This document shows, piece by piece, positions 14,040-25,375 of a stretch of 64,000 nucleotides of DNA. The stretch is from Zhengitettix transpicula (Eukaryota > Arthropoda > Insecta > Orthoptera > Tetrigidae). Position numbers and translations under genes: made by a program. The stretch covers positions 93,796,532-93,860,531 of the forward strand of contig CM073591.1 of assembly GCA_037074705.1 (NCBI GenBank), given 5' to 3'. A model generated the notes under the pieces. The model saw only the letters and a list, made by a program, of their open reading frames with translations. It did no database searches and was not told the origin of the DNA. Each line of letters starts with the position of its first letter. Within the stretch, counting starts at the first letter, position 1.

Positions 14040-14400
14040 TTAGTGTTTGGTCAAGTACTTGAAACGATTCGCGACAGATGGCAACAGGCTTCCCCTGCCC
14101 CACGCGACAGGTAGGCCACCCATCGCGCTCAATCGGAAAAACAATGTCGGTATCGACTACGGAGCCAATATCAGTTCGGTGTGTGGGGTAGGCCGGCTAT
14201 TAGGGGTGAAATATTACGCCCTGGCGTGGGTGTGGTCTGGCCCGCTTACTCATTTCCTCCCGTGGTGCGAGGGATGCTCGTTAGGCGCACGGTGCCGCGT
14301 CAGCTAGAGATGCGGATAATGAAGCCGCTGTCTTCGCTCGCAACCTTCTACGAACGAATCTATAATACCTCGTTCACACCATCATAGCTGACTTTATAAT
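14040..14400. promoter_or_regulatory. GC-richer island, candidate regulatory block
   Basis: Sharp composition change from AT-rich flanks to a block with many CpG-containing words. Overlapping frames in two registers (14047-14307 and 14181-14387) have no domain. Possibly a conserved non-coding element, by composition only. Confidence 0.2.
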
Positions 14401-15059
14401 GCGCCGTAAATCAACATTTTTCATTTAATTCCATCCAAAAAAAAATTTTTTTGTCTGTGCACGTGACTACAACTTAGAATCGAGAAATATTAGTTTATCA
14501 AAGCCGTTTCGTGCATTCTGGGATCACAATAAAGCGATGGAGGCTGTTTTTATAAAACTTTATTTTTGTAAGAAGATTTATGACATCATAAAACAGCCAT
14601 CTGTCACCTCGAGACCAAACCGTGATCGACCCAAAACTTATTTTGTTCACTTTACAGAAACACAGCTGAGCGGTTTCTCTCTGAAGCGGTAAATAACTTT
14701 GAGGTTAACTGAAAGTGACATCGACTTAAAATCCAGTATTTTATCCATTACTGTCATGTACCGGTAGATGAAAAAAATCTTTGCTGTTAAGATTTGGAGA
14801 GAAGATAATAGTTCAAGAGATAAAAATATATAATTAATTATATTGATATCTGAACAATTATTTATATTTATTGCATTAAATAAAACGGTTAACCAGAGCC
14901 CTATGCTATTTATCGTATATGCATTGTAAATAAATCTTTGCACTATAATCTACCTTTACAGTTCATGAACCATCTTAATTTTCTCATTACTATATGAAGG
15001 GCAGGTAATCTGTTACTAATGAAAAATTTACGTCTGATGGAAAATAATGAATAAGTAAG

Positions 15060-15301
15060 ATAGCCAATTCAGACAAAAAAGTGATAATATAAATACCACA
15101 CAACGTTTCTGGGATACTTGTCCCTATCCACAGGTGCGAAGAAGTGTCTAGAGAGACACACAACTGCACTTGTCAGTTGACAAAACTCAAAAGATGTAGT
15201 TGTGTCGCTCTTGGTTCTTCTTCGCACCTGACTATAAGGACAAGGATCCCAGAAACGTTGTGTGGTATTTACATTATCATTTTTTTGTCTGAATTGACTA
15301 T
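15060..15301. mobile_element. Foldback MITE, copy 1
   Basis: The left arm 15060-15114 and right arm 15247-15301 are reverse complements over 55 bases with about three mismatches. Pairing continues inward through the shared word AGGTGCGAAGAAG. The arms contain ATACCACACAACGTTTCTGG, also present in the copy at 61249-61471. A 16-bp direct repeat TAATCTGTTACTAATG occurs at 15006-15021 and 15314-15329, which may be a target duplication if the element includes about 35 extra bases on the left. It encodes no protein. Confidence 0.8.
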
Positions 15302-15329
15302 TTTTCTGATTAATAATCTGTTACTAATG

Positions 15330-16370
15330 TTACAAATAAATATATTATAAAATATCTAAATATATTTTTAAAAATCAGTGAATTTTACTCAACTTTTTAT
15401 TCGACGATCGAACATTTGGTTGTTATAGAACATAGTAATCAGAGTTTAATTCGCAAGGGAATTCCATTAACTTCGAGAAACCATTAATTTTTCGTGAATA
15501 TATTTATGAAGGGGAATTATGTTTAATAGGAGACATTCAAAACCACATGGCTTTTGTAATCATGTTTTGGGAATCGTGTACCTTCTTCAGCTTTAGTCTC
15601 CTATTTTCTTGTTAGATGAGTAAACATTTTGTACTGATGCAATTATGGGTTCGTTGTATCCAGATATCTTCTTCCTCAGATATTCATACAAATGGTCATT
15701 TTCGCCGTGGTTATGCCCAGGTCATTATGTTGTGTGGAGTTTCTTGCATACTAGGGAGCTCCAGTTATAAGTCGCATTACTCAGTTTTGCGCCATTGTAT
15801 GCGTTTGAAGTGACTTTCTGCGGCAGTGCCCCACAGTCCATAAGAGTAAAATAATTATCGCTAATAAGACCGATATGGTATTAGTGTCCAGACAGAAGGG
15901 AGATTTTTCTTACAGTTGCAAAGTCCTCTGCCTTAATCTTTCAACATGGTATTTTATTTGTGCTTCCCATTTTATTGTAGGCCCAGTATAAAACTACAGT
16001 GTCAGTAGATATGACACCGTTATTTATTTGTGGGTAATTATTGTAATTTTAACTGCTTTAAGTGAATGAATCTGCTTTGGATTTTTGAACATTCATATTT
16101 ATATTTGTTATATATAGGCTAACATAGTTTTTTTAGTACTGCTACAAACTTATTTTTTTAAAATGTATTTTTAGTATTCTACGTCATTAACGTCTCAAAA
16201 AATCAGATTTGTTAATATAGTTACAGGTTCCATAAGGTGGAAGGAAAGTAGGCTTCCAGGACTAAATGCAAATTACAGACAATCTTATTAATTATTTTCT
16301 TAATATTAATTGTAAATATAAAATAATTCTAAAATAAGTTACGAACTAAAAGGAAGAGAGATTGACAAAC
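15330..16370. other. AT-rich DNA, no gene recognised
   Basis: Contains a mildly GC-richer patch at 15600-15840 with a 65-residue plus-strand frame lacking motifs. Nothing else supported. Confidence 0.4.
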
Positions 16371-16373
16371 GTA

Positions 16374-16590
16374 GGGCATATGGCAAGACCTATCCTCTGT
16401 TACGATTGGAACAATCAACCAGCTGCCTCGAAACCTAGTTCTGGCAAGGAGTCGGGAATGCTGTAAGAAAATACAGTCATTGGAAGGGCTTGGGAAATAA
16501 ACCTAGACACCTATATGATGCGGTATCCCTAGGTTTTCCCTCTATCTCATTTAGGCTAATTCCGGGTAAGATCCTTAAAGTGTTAGGGGA
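16374..16590 (+). mobile_element. Family A retroposon, old diverged copy
   Basis: Matches other family A copies through GGGCATA, the CAGCTGCCTC block, the CTAGGTTTTCCCT block and the GAATTCCGGGTAGGATCCTTAAA-like block (here with substitutions). Both ends are missing or too diverged to see, and no target duplication is visible. Confidence 0.6.
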
Positions 16591-16599
16591 CACTTTTAA

Positions 16600-17200
16600 G
16601 TCAAATGCACCTCGTCCTTCCTTACTTTCCAATATTTTCATCCCGTTGCTTTGCTATTACAGAGAATAACAATATACTTTGGCTAACCTACCTCTTCAGT
16701 TTTAACAAACTCTGTCGGGAAAGGTATGTATACCAGTTTTGGTTATTTCGTAACGAAAACCAAATGCCTGCAGTCCCGAATACCTGCTCTGGTATTCCTG
16801 CATCCGCTCGAATTGAGGCTTCAGAATAGTTCTTTCGAGGCAAATCTCTCGCCACCAGCTAGCGCGGACTGAAAATAAGGGCTTTAAGTTTCCACCTCTG
16901 CCACTTCGAGTCTGATACCACACGTGAGTCGAGTTAGAATTAACTTAAGATTTTCCTGGCTGCGTTTGGGTCCTTGAGTGAGTCACCGCAAGTAACAGAT
17001 AACCCCTGGTCAGTTAATTGACCAATAACATTCCGAGGGACACCTGAATGTGAAGTTGCACTATCCAGAAGACTGTTTTAAACTTGCAGATTGCATTTGG
17101 TTGTTGTTGGAAACGAGTTACTTCGGTCTTGCAACCCAGTGATGGGTTGATGCCAGAGATGAATCTCCCTTACCTTATGAAACTAGACGACCGCCTTGGG
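16600..17200. other. Moderate-GC stretch, possibly an unrecognised element
   Basis: Composition is more balanced than the surroundings, with frames on both strands (16605-16829 plus, 16702-16923 minus) that share no recognisable family. It lies between a family A copy and the protein-like ORF at 17204-17452, so it may be part of a longer degraded element or gene. Confidence 0.25.
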
Positions 17201-17203
17201 TAA

Positions 17204-17452
17204 CTAGTGAATAGCAAAGCCATTGCCATTTGCTTGAAACAGCGGGACCAAATTCGGATTTGGTATTCCATAGGCTGTATACGCACAGTATTTGCTCATG
17301 CCTTGTGCTTCATGTCCAAGTAAAGTGACCATAGGAACTCTAGTGCCACCAATCAATCTTTCACGTATGGGAATACTGTCGACTGTAAGCTTTCTTGAAA
17401 AGCGGAACCAGTATGATACAATACATGTGGCTACAATGTGTAGTATCGACAA
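17204..17452 (-). CDS. Protein-like ORF, possible terminal exon or retrocopy, function unknown
   Basis: An 82-residue minus-strand frame with composition and codon pattern unlike the AT-driven chance frames nearby. After a hydrophobic start it continues with SIPIRERLIGGTRVPM and GHEAQGMSKYCAYTAYG and ends with a stop at 17204. A possible splice acceptor (CTTACAG) lies near 17374, just before DSIPIRERL, so the real exon may be about 17204-17373. I do not recognise the family. It may be a terminal exon of a host gene, a processed gene fragment or part of a transposon. No promoter, partner exon or poly(A) signal could be tied to it. Confidence 0.3.
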   Translation of the reverse strand: MSILHIVATCIVSYWFRFSRKLTVDSIPIRERLIGGTRVPMVTLLGHEAQGMSKYCAYTAYGIPNPNLVPLFQANGNGFAIH

Positions 17453-17596
17453 GTGGCCTATTTATTTATATACTATCAAATAAATTATTTGATAGAGACG
17501 CCGTTATCAAAATTACAATTTTCACACTAATATTTCATCATATTACTGTAGATGAATGATATTTTAAATACGACAATATGGTACATCTTATACTGG

Positions 17597-17692
17597 ACAC
17601 CTCTCAGAACAGGCCGAGGTGCCTCGGCTTGTAGGAACCTTAGTTCAAAAACGGAGAGGAAAAGGCATCCCCAAAGGTAGCCCCTTCGTATT
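17597..17692 (-). mobile_element. Family A retroposon fragment (5' part only)
   Basis: The reverse complement carries the 5' block of family A: GGGGCTACCTTTGGGGATGC, then TTTTGAACTAAGGTTCC, then the GCCGAGGCACCTCGGCCTG palindrome-like block. The 3' half is missing and the fragment stops shortly before a (TA)n tract. Confidence 0.7.
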
Positions 17693-17715
17693 TGCATTAG
17701 ATACCTGATGACATT

Positions 17716-17718
<3 letters not shown>

Positions 17719-17771
<53 letters not shown>
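17719..17771. repeat. (TA)n microsatellite
   Basis: About 50 bases of pure AT alternation, directly abutting the left end of a solo LTR. Confidence 0.95.
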
Positions 17772-17772
<1 letters not shown>

Positions 17773-17775
<3 letters not shown>

Positions 17776-18810
17776 AATAATTTATCAACTAATTTTGTTA
17801 TCTTTTGACAATAATTCAATATATGAATTATGTGGCGTTTTTAAATGAAAAGAACTATTACGTGAAAACTATTAAATAAAATTTATTAACAATTTAAATA
17901 CAAGTATTCAAATTACAAAAAATATTTGGGATCTCAGGGTCTTGAACTGGGTTTGATAATGACAGAATTTATATAATCAAAATCACGAAAATTACATGTA
18001 CTTTATATGGGAATCAATGCGTCTGAACATAGACGAAATTTGTTGCTGAAGAAATAATACTAAAGATTGAATTTAAACAATTTTAATTTTTATCAAGAAT
18101 TAAAGAATGATCTGAATAATTAAAGATCTCATTTTATCGATAATTAAAGAACGATCTGACGTTTATCTTTTAAACGTGGTTTACAATGATTTTAAAGTTT
18201 TCTTTCTACTTACGGCAGCCCAGGTCTCATTTTAACTTTTCGTGCACAATTTTGAGGATATCACTGATTCTAAGTAATCACAGTCTCTAAATGTTCACAG
18301 ACTCTAATTAGCGTAGTTTGTTAGTTGTTTTAAAATAAATTTGTTGATTCTCGATGATTTACTGCAACCTGGATTTGTAGGTCTCGTGGATTTTTTGTTA
18401 AAAATGCACCTCATTGGTTTTGTCTGTTGACTGAAGACTAGTGCAATTTCTGCATTTTTGATATAACAGCGTACTGGTTACTGGAACACTTTCTCGTTCT
18501 TTAAATTAGACCTTTTTCATTCTCGCTGCTGACTGGCTAAATTGTTCAACTTTTCGTGTATTAGAATTTTGTGGTCTTTACACCTCGCCGTTCATTGCCT
18601 GACTATTCGTTCTTTTCGTCTGTTCTATTTGCTGTCTGCTGCCCGACTGTTCGTTCGTCTCGTAAATTTTGAGCACGTAAAACCTTCTCGACCGATCAAC
18701 AATACTTTCTTTGCATTGCCGGTTTGTTGCGGCGTCCGCTATATCCACCAATAATGAGTCCTCTACAATTCAACTTTTCAATTAGAACAATGCCTTAATT
18801 ACCAATTACT

Positions 18811-18813
<3 letters not shown>
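17773..18813 (-). mobile_element. Solo LTR, TA-microsatellite-associated family (copy 1)
   Basis: Begins TGTAATAATT and ends ATTACTACA, with TA tracts on both sides. It shares two internal blocks with the other copies: CTGGGTTTGATAATG (17945-17959) and AACGATCTGACGTTTATC (about 18150). Orientation is inferred from the primer-binding-site-like sequence beside the 49.9-kb copy. No internal coding region accompanies it, so it is read as a solo LTR left by LTR-LTR recombination. The target duplication cannot be told apart from the TA repeat. Confidence 0.7.
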
Positions 18814-18883
<70 letters not shown>

Positions 18884-18884
18884 T
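18814..18884. repeat. Compound microsatellite (TA)n(GA)n
   Basis: About 44 bases of TA alternation switch directly into about 26 bases of GA alternation. The left side abuts the end of the LTR at 17773-18813. Confidence 0.95.
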
Positions 18885-21800
18885 AGTTCACTTTTCAAGA
18901 ACAATTTTAAATTTATGTGTATTCTATTCATATGTATACCATCTTTGGATATAAATAAAAATATCTCATTGATATCAGAAATAGCATGACTTTAGTAGTT
19001 TGCAATCCCTCGGTTAAAACATTTAGCTACATGGCAGCTAAATTAACAGGCAAACTTTGTGCAGCTCAATACCACGTGCTTGTTTATAAAACAGTAATTG
19101 GATTTAATCTATTCATAGTTTCATTTTTGTTTCATTAAGTGTCATTAATTTTCAACTTTTTTGTGATCCCAATTTTGCTTAATTATTCTTCAACCAATTT
19201 TATTGGTGCGGTTAAGAATCGTGAAGTGAGTTCAAAACTGCACATCAGTTTCAATATTGAGATTATATATTTTAAAATTTTAATTATGGAATAAATTATT
19301 ATTTTTAAAGATGTGTAATCCGTTATTAATAAATTTAGTAACGTCGTAAAATGGCTCATTAACAATGGTAAGTGAACTACGATCCTGATAAAACAGCTAA
19401 TTGAAGTACAATTACTTGAAACCGTCTCGAATTAAGTAATGACCCAGAGGCTAAAAATGACGTAAAATTATATTTTCATTGATGGTTTATAATATTTATA
19501 GACTTAATAGCTTCCAAGCAGTAGATTTTTCAACGATTTGACTTACAAAATAGTTATTGCAAAACACCGTCTGCTATAAACACGGAAAAGGCGGCTTTCT
19601 AAGGACCTCCGAATATTGAGGAGGGTGGACATGTACTGTATTTAATTAGAATACGTAACACGGTTCTTAGAATCAATAATGCCAATATAAAAGACGCGTT
19701 CCATGGCCATATGCGTGGGGCGAGAAGGCTAATTTCAAATTTGATATTAATATTATGCAAAAAACGGCTCATTGTGATTCTTAATAACGGGGACCAGAAG
19801 GGGCGGAAGAGTACAGTAACACAAGAAATATATTGCTTCGCGTTCAATAAACTTTTACACTGACTGATTCTGCTCGCGTTAGGGGCAACAGCTGTGCAGA
19901 ATGTGTGGGGAAGCATCAGCTGGGAGCAGAGAGCAAATCAAACAGGTTTCCCGTCCCCCAACCTGTGGATTGATTGCTCCCCTAGGCCGATAGTACCCAA
20001 TTCCCCTCCCCAAGCATCTACAGGAAACTCGAATCGTCCAAACTATTTTATACCTTAACTTTGAAGAATAAATTGTCAAGGATGTGACGTACAGCTACAT
20101 AATTAATACTGCAATTCGATACAAGTATTCAAATCGAAAATCTTGTTCCATTGATACCATTACGTAGAAAAAATATAAATATTCTTAATATACCATTATT
20201 GCAATGTCCTATCGATCAATTTTTTAACTATATGAAGAAATAGTTTTTGATTATTTTAAAGTACAATTACTAACGTCGTTAATTCATCTGTTACATCAAT
20301 GTCAATAGATGTAGATTGAGTATTTTGAATTTACGAGTTTCAATAAATAAATTATTCATTTCTCATATAAGAATTTTTTATATCTTCTATATGTGGAGTG
20401 CATTTTAATTCAGTACAGATCTAATAAATGATTTTCGTTTTATCAAACGGTTCAATTTTTTTGTCGAAACAACGTTTCAGCGTAATTCATCTTGGCCGTC
20501 GCCAGGTGGTGCATTTCGCTGAAACGTCGTGTTTTAATGAACAATTGGCCCATACGTTATTTGATTACGCTAAACCGATTTTTAAATTGTCAGTGGTTCA
20601 AGAATGTCGAGAATACAAATTACTTTCTCCATTAGAGTTTTCTGAAAATATGTTTCAGTGCAATTTCAGAAGAAAAATTGGGACTGAGGACTTTATTCCA
20701 CGTAATTTACTTTATTGAAATAATTTTCTTAAAACATTTTTATGCCCAACTTATATTTTGTTGGAGCAAATTTTACAATAATAATTTTACTCGCACTCTC
20801 TTAACAGTTTTAACAACAGAAACCTTTCAATTTCTCACGAAGTATATTCATTGGTAATGAGGAGAAGTGATTATAAGATACACAAAAATGTCTAATACAT
20901 AGTATTAAATAACTGTACGAATGCCTCATCACTAGAACTCTAGAGAAGGAACAAATCGTTCCACGATTGAACGGTTAAGGAATAAAATTAAATTATTAAA
21001 TAAAAACGAACTATCTCATTGAAATTAAACATACCCTTCATGACGCTACGCATAAATATTTAATATTTTGTACACTTAAACTGTTCTTAAAATAAGGTAT
21101 ACCGAAATTTTTATTATAAAGGTTTGTTTCCAAATCACTGAACGTTTTATTAGTATCTTCAAACAACTCCAAAAAGTATTAATTTTTTTTATTAAATCAC
21201 GACAAGGCTATGATGAAGAAGAGACAATCAGTTAAACGTTTAAAAAATTGTTTATTCGCGAGAACATAACGTAATTTATTAATAGGTATTTACGTCAGAT
21301 GCGATGGAATGGAATCAATGGAACAATATTTTCGTTGTGAATAATTTGTTTCGAATTGGTCGTTTCTATACCCACTTGTAAATTTTAATTCTTGAATTCG
21401 TTCTTTTAATTCCTTACAACAATCTTGAATTTCTTTAAAAACATTTTGCCGAATACTTATTCAATACAGTAAATCTCATAATTGGTAATTACACACATGT
21501 GGATAACATAACAGTCATTTAAAAACCAATTTATGAATGGTTTTTAAATGTGTTACACAGCGCCGTGTAACTATGCTGACAGAAAGCTGAATTGGTAGAA
21601 TTCTGATGACTTTTACTTTAGATGTAGCACGTCTGGAAGAAATGAATATATTTAACACACAAAGGGATCACAGATTGATAGATGCCCCAATAAAAACTAT
21701 AATGATATTTTTTAGATTCAAGGCGTGGTTCGTAAAGGTGCTTATAATGTCCTAACGCTAACGTAGAAAAATAAGAAATAAAACATGTTTCTCACGAAAA

Positions 21801-21940
21801 AGCGACAAACAGAATAAGAGTGTTAGTAAAGGATAGAAATTTAGTAAAGACTTGAACCAAAGAAAGAAAAACGCCGCTTTTGATGGAAAGGAGATAAAAG
21901 GATTTGAAATAGAGTCGTCCGTGAGTTTTTAATTTATTAT
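18885..21940. other. AT-rich DNA, no gene recognised
   Basis: Contains balanced patches at 19600-20040 and 20450-20700. The latter has a 96-residue plus-strand frame (20428-20718) with no recognisable motif and an inverted repeat. Nothing firm. Confidence 0.4.
20472..20527. repeat. Short perfect inverted repeat, 11-bp arms
   Basis: ACGTTTCAGCG at 20472-20482 is mirrored by CGCTGAAACGT at 20517-20527 across a 34-base loop. Function unknown; it could be a hairpin or a transposon end. Confidence 0.5.
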
Positions 21941-21941
21941 A

Positions 21942-21944
<3 letters not shown>

Positions 21945-21980
<36 letters not shown>
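21945..21980. repeat. (TA)n microsatellite
   Basis: About 34 bases of TA alternation in AT-rich DNA. Confidence 0.9.
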
Positions 21981-21984
<4 letters not shown>

Positions 21985-23630
21985 GCTAATCTAATGTAAT
22001 GACTAAATTAACAAATAATAATATACATCTTTTAATATTATTTGTATCTTGGATTTTATTAAACCAAGGGAAGAAACTGGATTCAGAGGTAGCTACAACA
22101 GATACATCTGAAAGGTCAGAACGTTATTTATAGCGTCACAAGATTGAGAGATATAAGCAAAGAAACAATAGCAAAACTGCGGAAACGGACACGCCATATT
22201 TTTATTCCAATATAGATATTATTTGAAATTTTTATGTAATTGAAATCTAGCCCAGCCCAATTCAGTTACATTTCCTCAGATCATTTTTCAATTATAATTT
22301 GTCGTTACAGCAATTATTAATGTAACTCACCTTTTTTTATTGGGAGGTTTGGAGTCTCGTCAACAAAAATTGTTCTATCGGACTGTATATGCTTAAATTA
22401 AAACATTGTTATGAGGAATAGTCTTGGTCTGAGGAGTTTTGTAATGATTGTAATGCAAGTCTCTTTTTTAGCCTTGTTACTCTTGTCTTTGTTCTCCTGT
22501 CTTTCACCGCTATGTATAATCTTGAGAAATGTTTCCGTAGAACTCGCCTTTTGTATCATTATCATTCATATCTTACTTAAAATCTCCTATAATCAGTAAA
22601 TTAAATATTGTAACTTTCTTGTAGTTGATATTTTGATTTACAGGCTTTCGTGCATGACCTATGTTTAAAATAATCATCGTATATTTGTGTGTTGTAATTT
22701 TTTATTCATTTTAGTATGCAACATTTTCCACAAGCTGTGTTTTACCGGTGTTAGACTTGTAATAAAGAGTTATTATGTAATAAATGGCGTGCTCAAATAG
22801 TGATAAATTAATCATTTTCGTTCAAATACTCTACCGAGATTACGTCTACATCCTTCTTTAAAAGGGATAAACATCACTAAGACAAAATCAGCTGTTACAG
22901 AACTATATATTTACCTCTACCATTATATGAAAATGCACTACAGTATAAATAATCATTGTTAGTGTGAACTATGTTTTAACTTTTCTTATTGAGGTTTATA
23001 ATGGTCGCATCGACATCGTGGTCATTGTCGACCTATATGTTATTTAAAATCGTTTACATAGCGTTATGATTAACATACATAGATTTTCTTAAACGTATTT
23101 CCCGTTAGGTTTCTATATGTTTTCGGTTTTTGTGAGGTAAGATTTGAGATCGTCGAGAATTATTTTCTAAATACCTTTGATTTTTTGAATTTTTTTGTAT
23201 GGTACTGAATGTCTCATTATAACACAAAAGTTTTCCGTAATTTTTAATTAATTTCAGAAAAATAATGACAAAATTTCATTAATTTATACTTACCTGAGTG
23301 TTAGTAAAAATAATACGTTCACAATTTAAATCCATGATATGCACGATAACTGTCATTATAAAGAGAAAATTGCGCAATTCCTAGAATATCAATGAAGAGT
23401 ATGTCAAGATTGTAATAATAATCACGAAACATGACTTCGGGTTTAAATTATGTTGATAAGGTCTTTTGTATCAATTCGTGTTAAATGTTGTGCTTGATAC
23501 TGATAAATATTTCTTTCCTCCCACACGAATAAAACATTGTAATCCTTCGAAACGTTTCGATTTTTACTACGCACTACGGGCTAGTGAATTCTTTACGTCT
23601 TTATTTTTCTCGTATGACATATCTTACACG
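21981..23630. other. AT-rich DNA, nothing recognised
   Basis: No gene, RNA or identified repeat. Frames at 22411-22599 and 23466-23705 are hydrophobic or AT-driven and lack motifs. Confidence 0.45.
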
Positions 23631-24330
23631 GAGGAAGTTAGCCTCATCACCCCGATTGTTTCCTTTCCCCTAGCCATAAATTGTAAGGATACCCCCGACC
23701 TGTAAGCGAGGCTGGGTCAGCCGGAAAGATATATTCCAATTACAAGATGTCGACCTCTCCGTCACGCCCATAACGTCAAAGATTCGTGGAACGCCATAAA
23801 CATGGGTGACAGATGATGTGGAGCTGGAATCCGGCGATTTGTCGCTGGCAGGCTATAACAGCCGCAGATCCCGTTGTTTTTCGATTTTTTACGGCGACAC
23901 CAGCAATGACAAGCAAGCACTTCGAATGAACGTGTTTGCTGGCACGGGAACTTGCCACAGCTAAGTAGAATTTGTTATTCCCTACCAAGTGGGAAAACGT
24001 TGAGCTGAGCTTGCTTTCGCAATACACGCAGGGTAGTAAATATCTATACCGGACAGTTATTTGATTGGGTTTCACAAACAACCCCCTCTCTCTCTCTCCT
24101 CGCAACCCCTTTCTACTTCACACAAACACGCGCGCGGCTCTCTGATGTAGGGTGATGTATGGCGCAAGGGGGTCGGTAGGCGGAGAGTAAAGATGTATAA
24201 GGCCATTTTGTACGTATGCAATTTCGCTGCGCCCCAGGAACTAGAACACACGCAGTAACGCAGATGCACATAACACAAACACTGCAGGACAGGAAGGGAA
24301 AAATACGCGTGCAAAACGTAAAAACACACA
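23630..24330. promoter_or_regulatory. Long GC-richer island, candidate regulatory region
   Basis: About 700 bases of balanced composition. It includes CCATAAAC (near 23793), TGGGTGACAGATG (near 23800, with TGACAG as used by Meis/homothorax factors and an E-box CAGATG), and a CT-rich run at 24083-24100. Frames on the minus strand overlap in different registers and do not resemble known proteins. It could be enhancer or promoter DNA of an unseen neighbouring gene. Confidence 0.22.
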
Positions 24331-24456
24331 TCCCAAATAATTCGTAAAGCAGCGGCGTAGGGGACTTTGTTTTTTTCCTGTTATTTGGGTAGAACGAGTA
24401 GCGGATAAATCAAGGCGTGCCAGGCACCGCTGGCGGAGTATGGGCGAGGAAACTGT

Positions 24457-24476
24457 GGGGGCTGGGGGTGGGGGGG
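24457..24476 (+). other. G-quadruplex-capable G-run cluster
   Basis: Three G-runs (5, 5 and 7 bases) separated by CT and T within 20 bases, with a further six-G run about 18 bases on. Four tracts of three or more G with short loops are possible. Confidence 0.5.
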
Positions 24477-24539
24477 CATCGTACGAGCAACGGGGGGCAG
24501 ATGACAGAACAATGGTAGCCATTGTTGCTCCGTAATGAA

Positions 24540-24625
24540 ACGGCCGACCAGATAGCGCGCAACGACCGTGTCTTTTGTCCCCGGCCAAGTTCGAATCCCG
24601 GCGGGACACGGGCCTTGAATGGCCA
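24540..24625 (+). mobile_element. tRNA-like segment, probable tRNA-derived SINE head
   Basis: Contains a good pol III B box, GTTCGAATCC at 24590-24599, flanked by GGCCAA and CGGCGGGAC. About 37 bases upstream is TAGCGCGCAACGA, an A-box-like word. Arm pairing for a functional tRNA is not convincing, so a tRNA-derived SINE or tRNA pseudogene is more likely than a live tRNA gene. Confidence 0.4.
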
Positions 24626-24898
24626 TTGTCACACAGATGCATCCCGGGGACTAGCGACGGAGCCTTCTTACTGGGACATGGGACATCATAGAACAATAGC
24701 AGTTCAATGCCGAAAATGTAGTGTTTGTGTACAAAGCAAAGACCTGGGAAAGGATTAAAATGCAGGTGGCATTCGAAACTGGGGCTCAAATTTGCATCTG
24801 AAAGCAAAACAGTTGTAAAAATTTATGAAGTCGAGGACAATCATAATCTTCTAAATATCTAATTGTAAATAGCAAAAGATATGTTAGTAGGAGTTTTC

Positions 24899-24913
24899 CC
24901 GGACATTGTCCGG
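24899..24913. repeat. Short palindrome CCGGACATTGTCCGG
   Basis: Seven-base arms CCGGACA and TGTCCGG around a single central base in AT-rich DNA. It may be the rim of a small element; no partner copy was found. Confidence 0.45.
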
Positions 24914-25375
24914 CGTCGCTCCGGTGATTGCAAGACTCCAGAAGCTAAACAAATATTAAAACCTGTGAACTTAAATGAGACTTAATATTAATTAAGAACA
25001 TAATCCATGTACACTATTCATAAGGAGATACAATAAAAATTTGTAACAATTAGTTTTGTATTACATGCAGACGGGACCACGACTAAACTGGACAGAGAAG
25101 GATATAAGAAACGCGTGTTATTCTAATATAATATGCTACAAAATGCGGGTAGTATTACATTGAGCAAATTTCATTAAGGTATTTCAATATAATAAAATAC
25201 GACAGCAGAATGGGTAAAATAAATCAAACCGGGTTGGTCAGGGATGATCGCTATAATGTTCCCGTGTAAATGAACTCGAAAAGTAAATTTATTGTACTCA
25301 AAAGGAAAATGTGAAAGTTAAATATCGGATGTTTTTAGAAACAATATAATAGAATTCTGGCGTATTACTAATTGT

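Noticed and set aside
20428..20718. Hammerhead-type ribozyme around the ACGTTTCAGCG inverted repeat
   Set aside because: Penelope-like elements can carry hammerheads, but the conserved CTGATGA core is missing here.
20428..20718. 96-residue plus-strand open frame as a gene
   Set aside because: No recognisable domain, no repeat family match, and the frame is not bounded by splice or transcription signals.
24241..24807. 188-residue minus-strand open frame
   Set aside because: It crosses the SINE-like segment and the G-rich cluster, has no signal, domain or splice context, and overlaps other frames of similar length. Length is explained by the local GC-rich composition.
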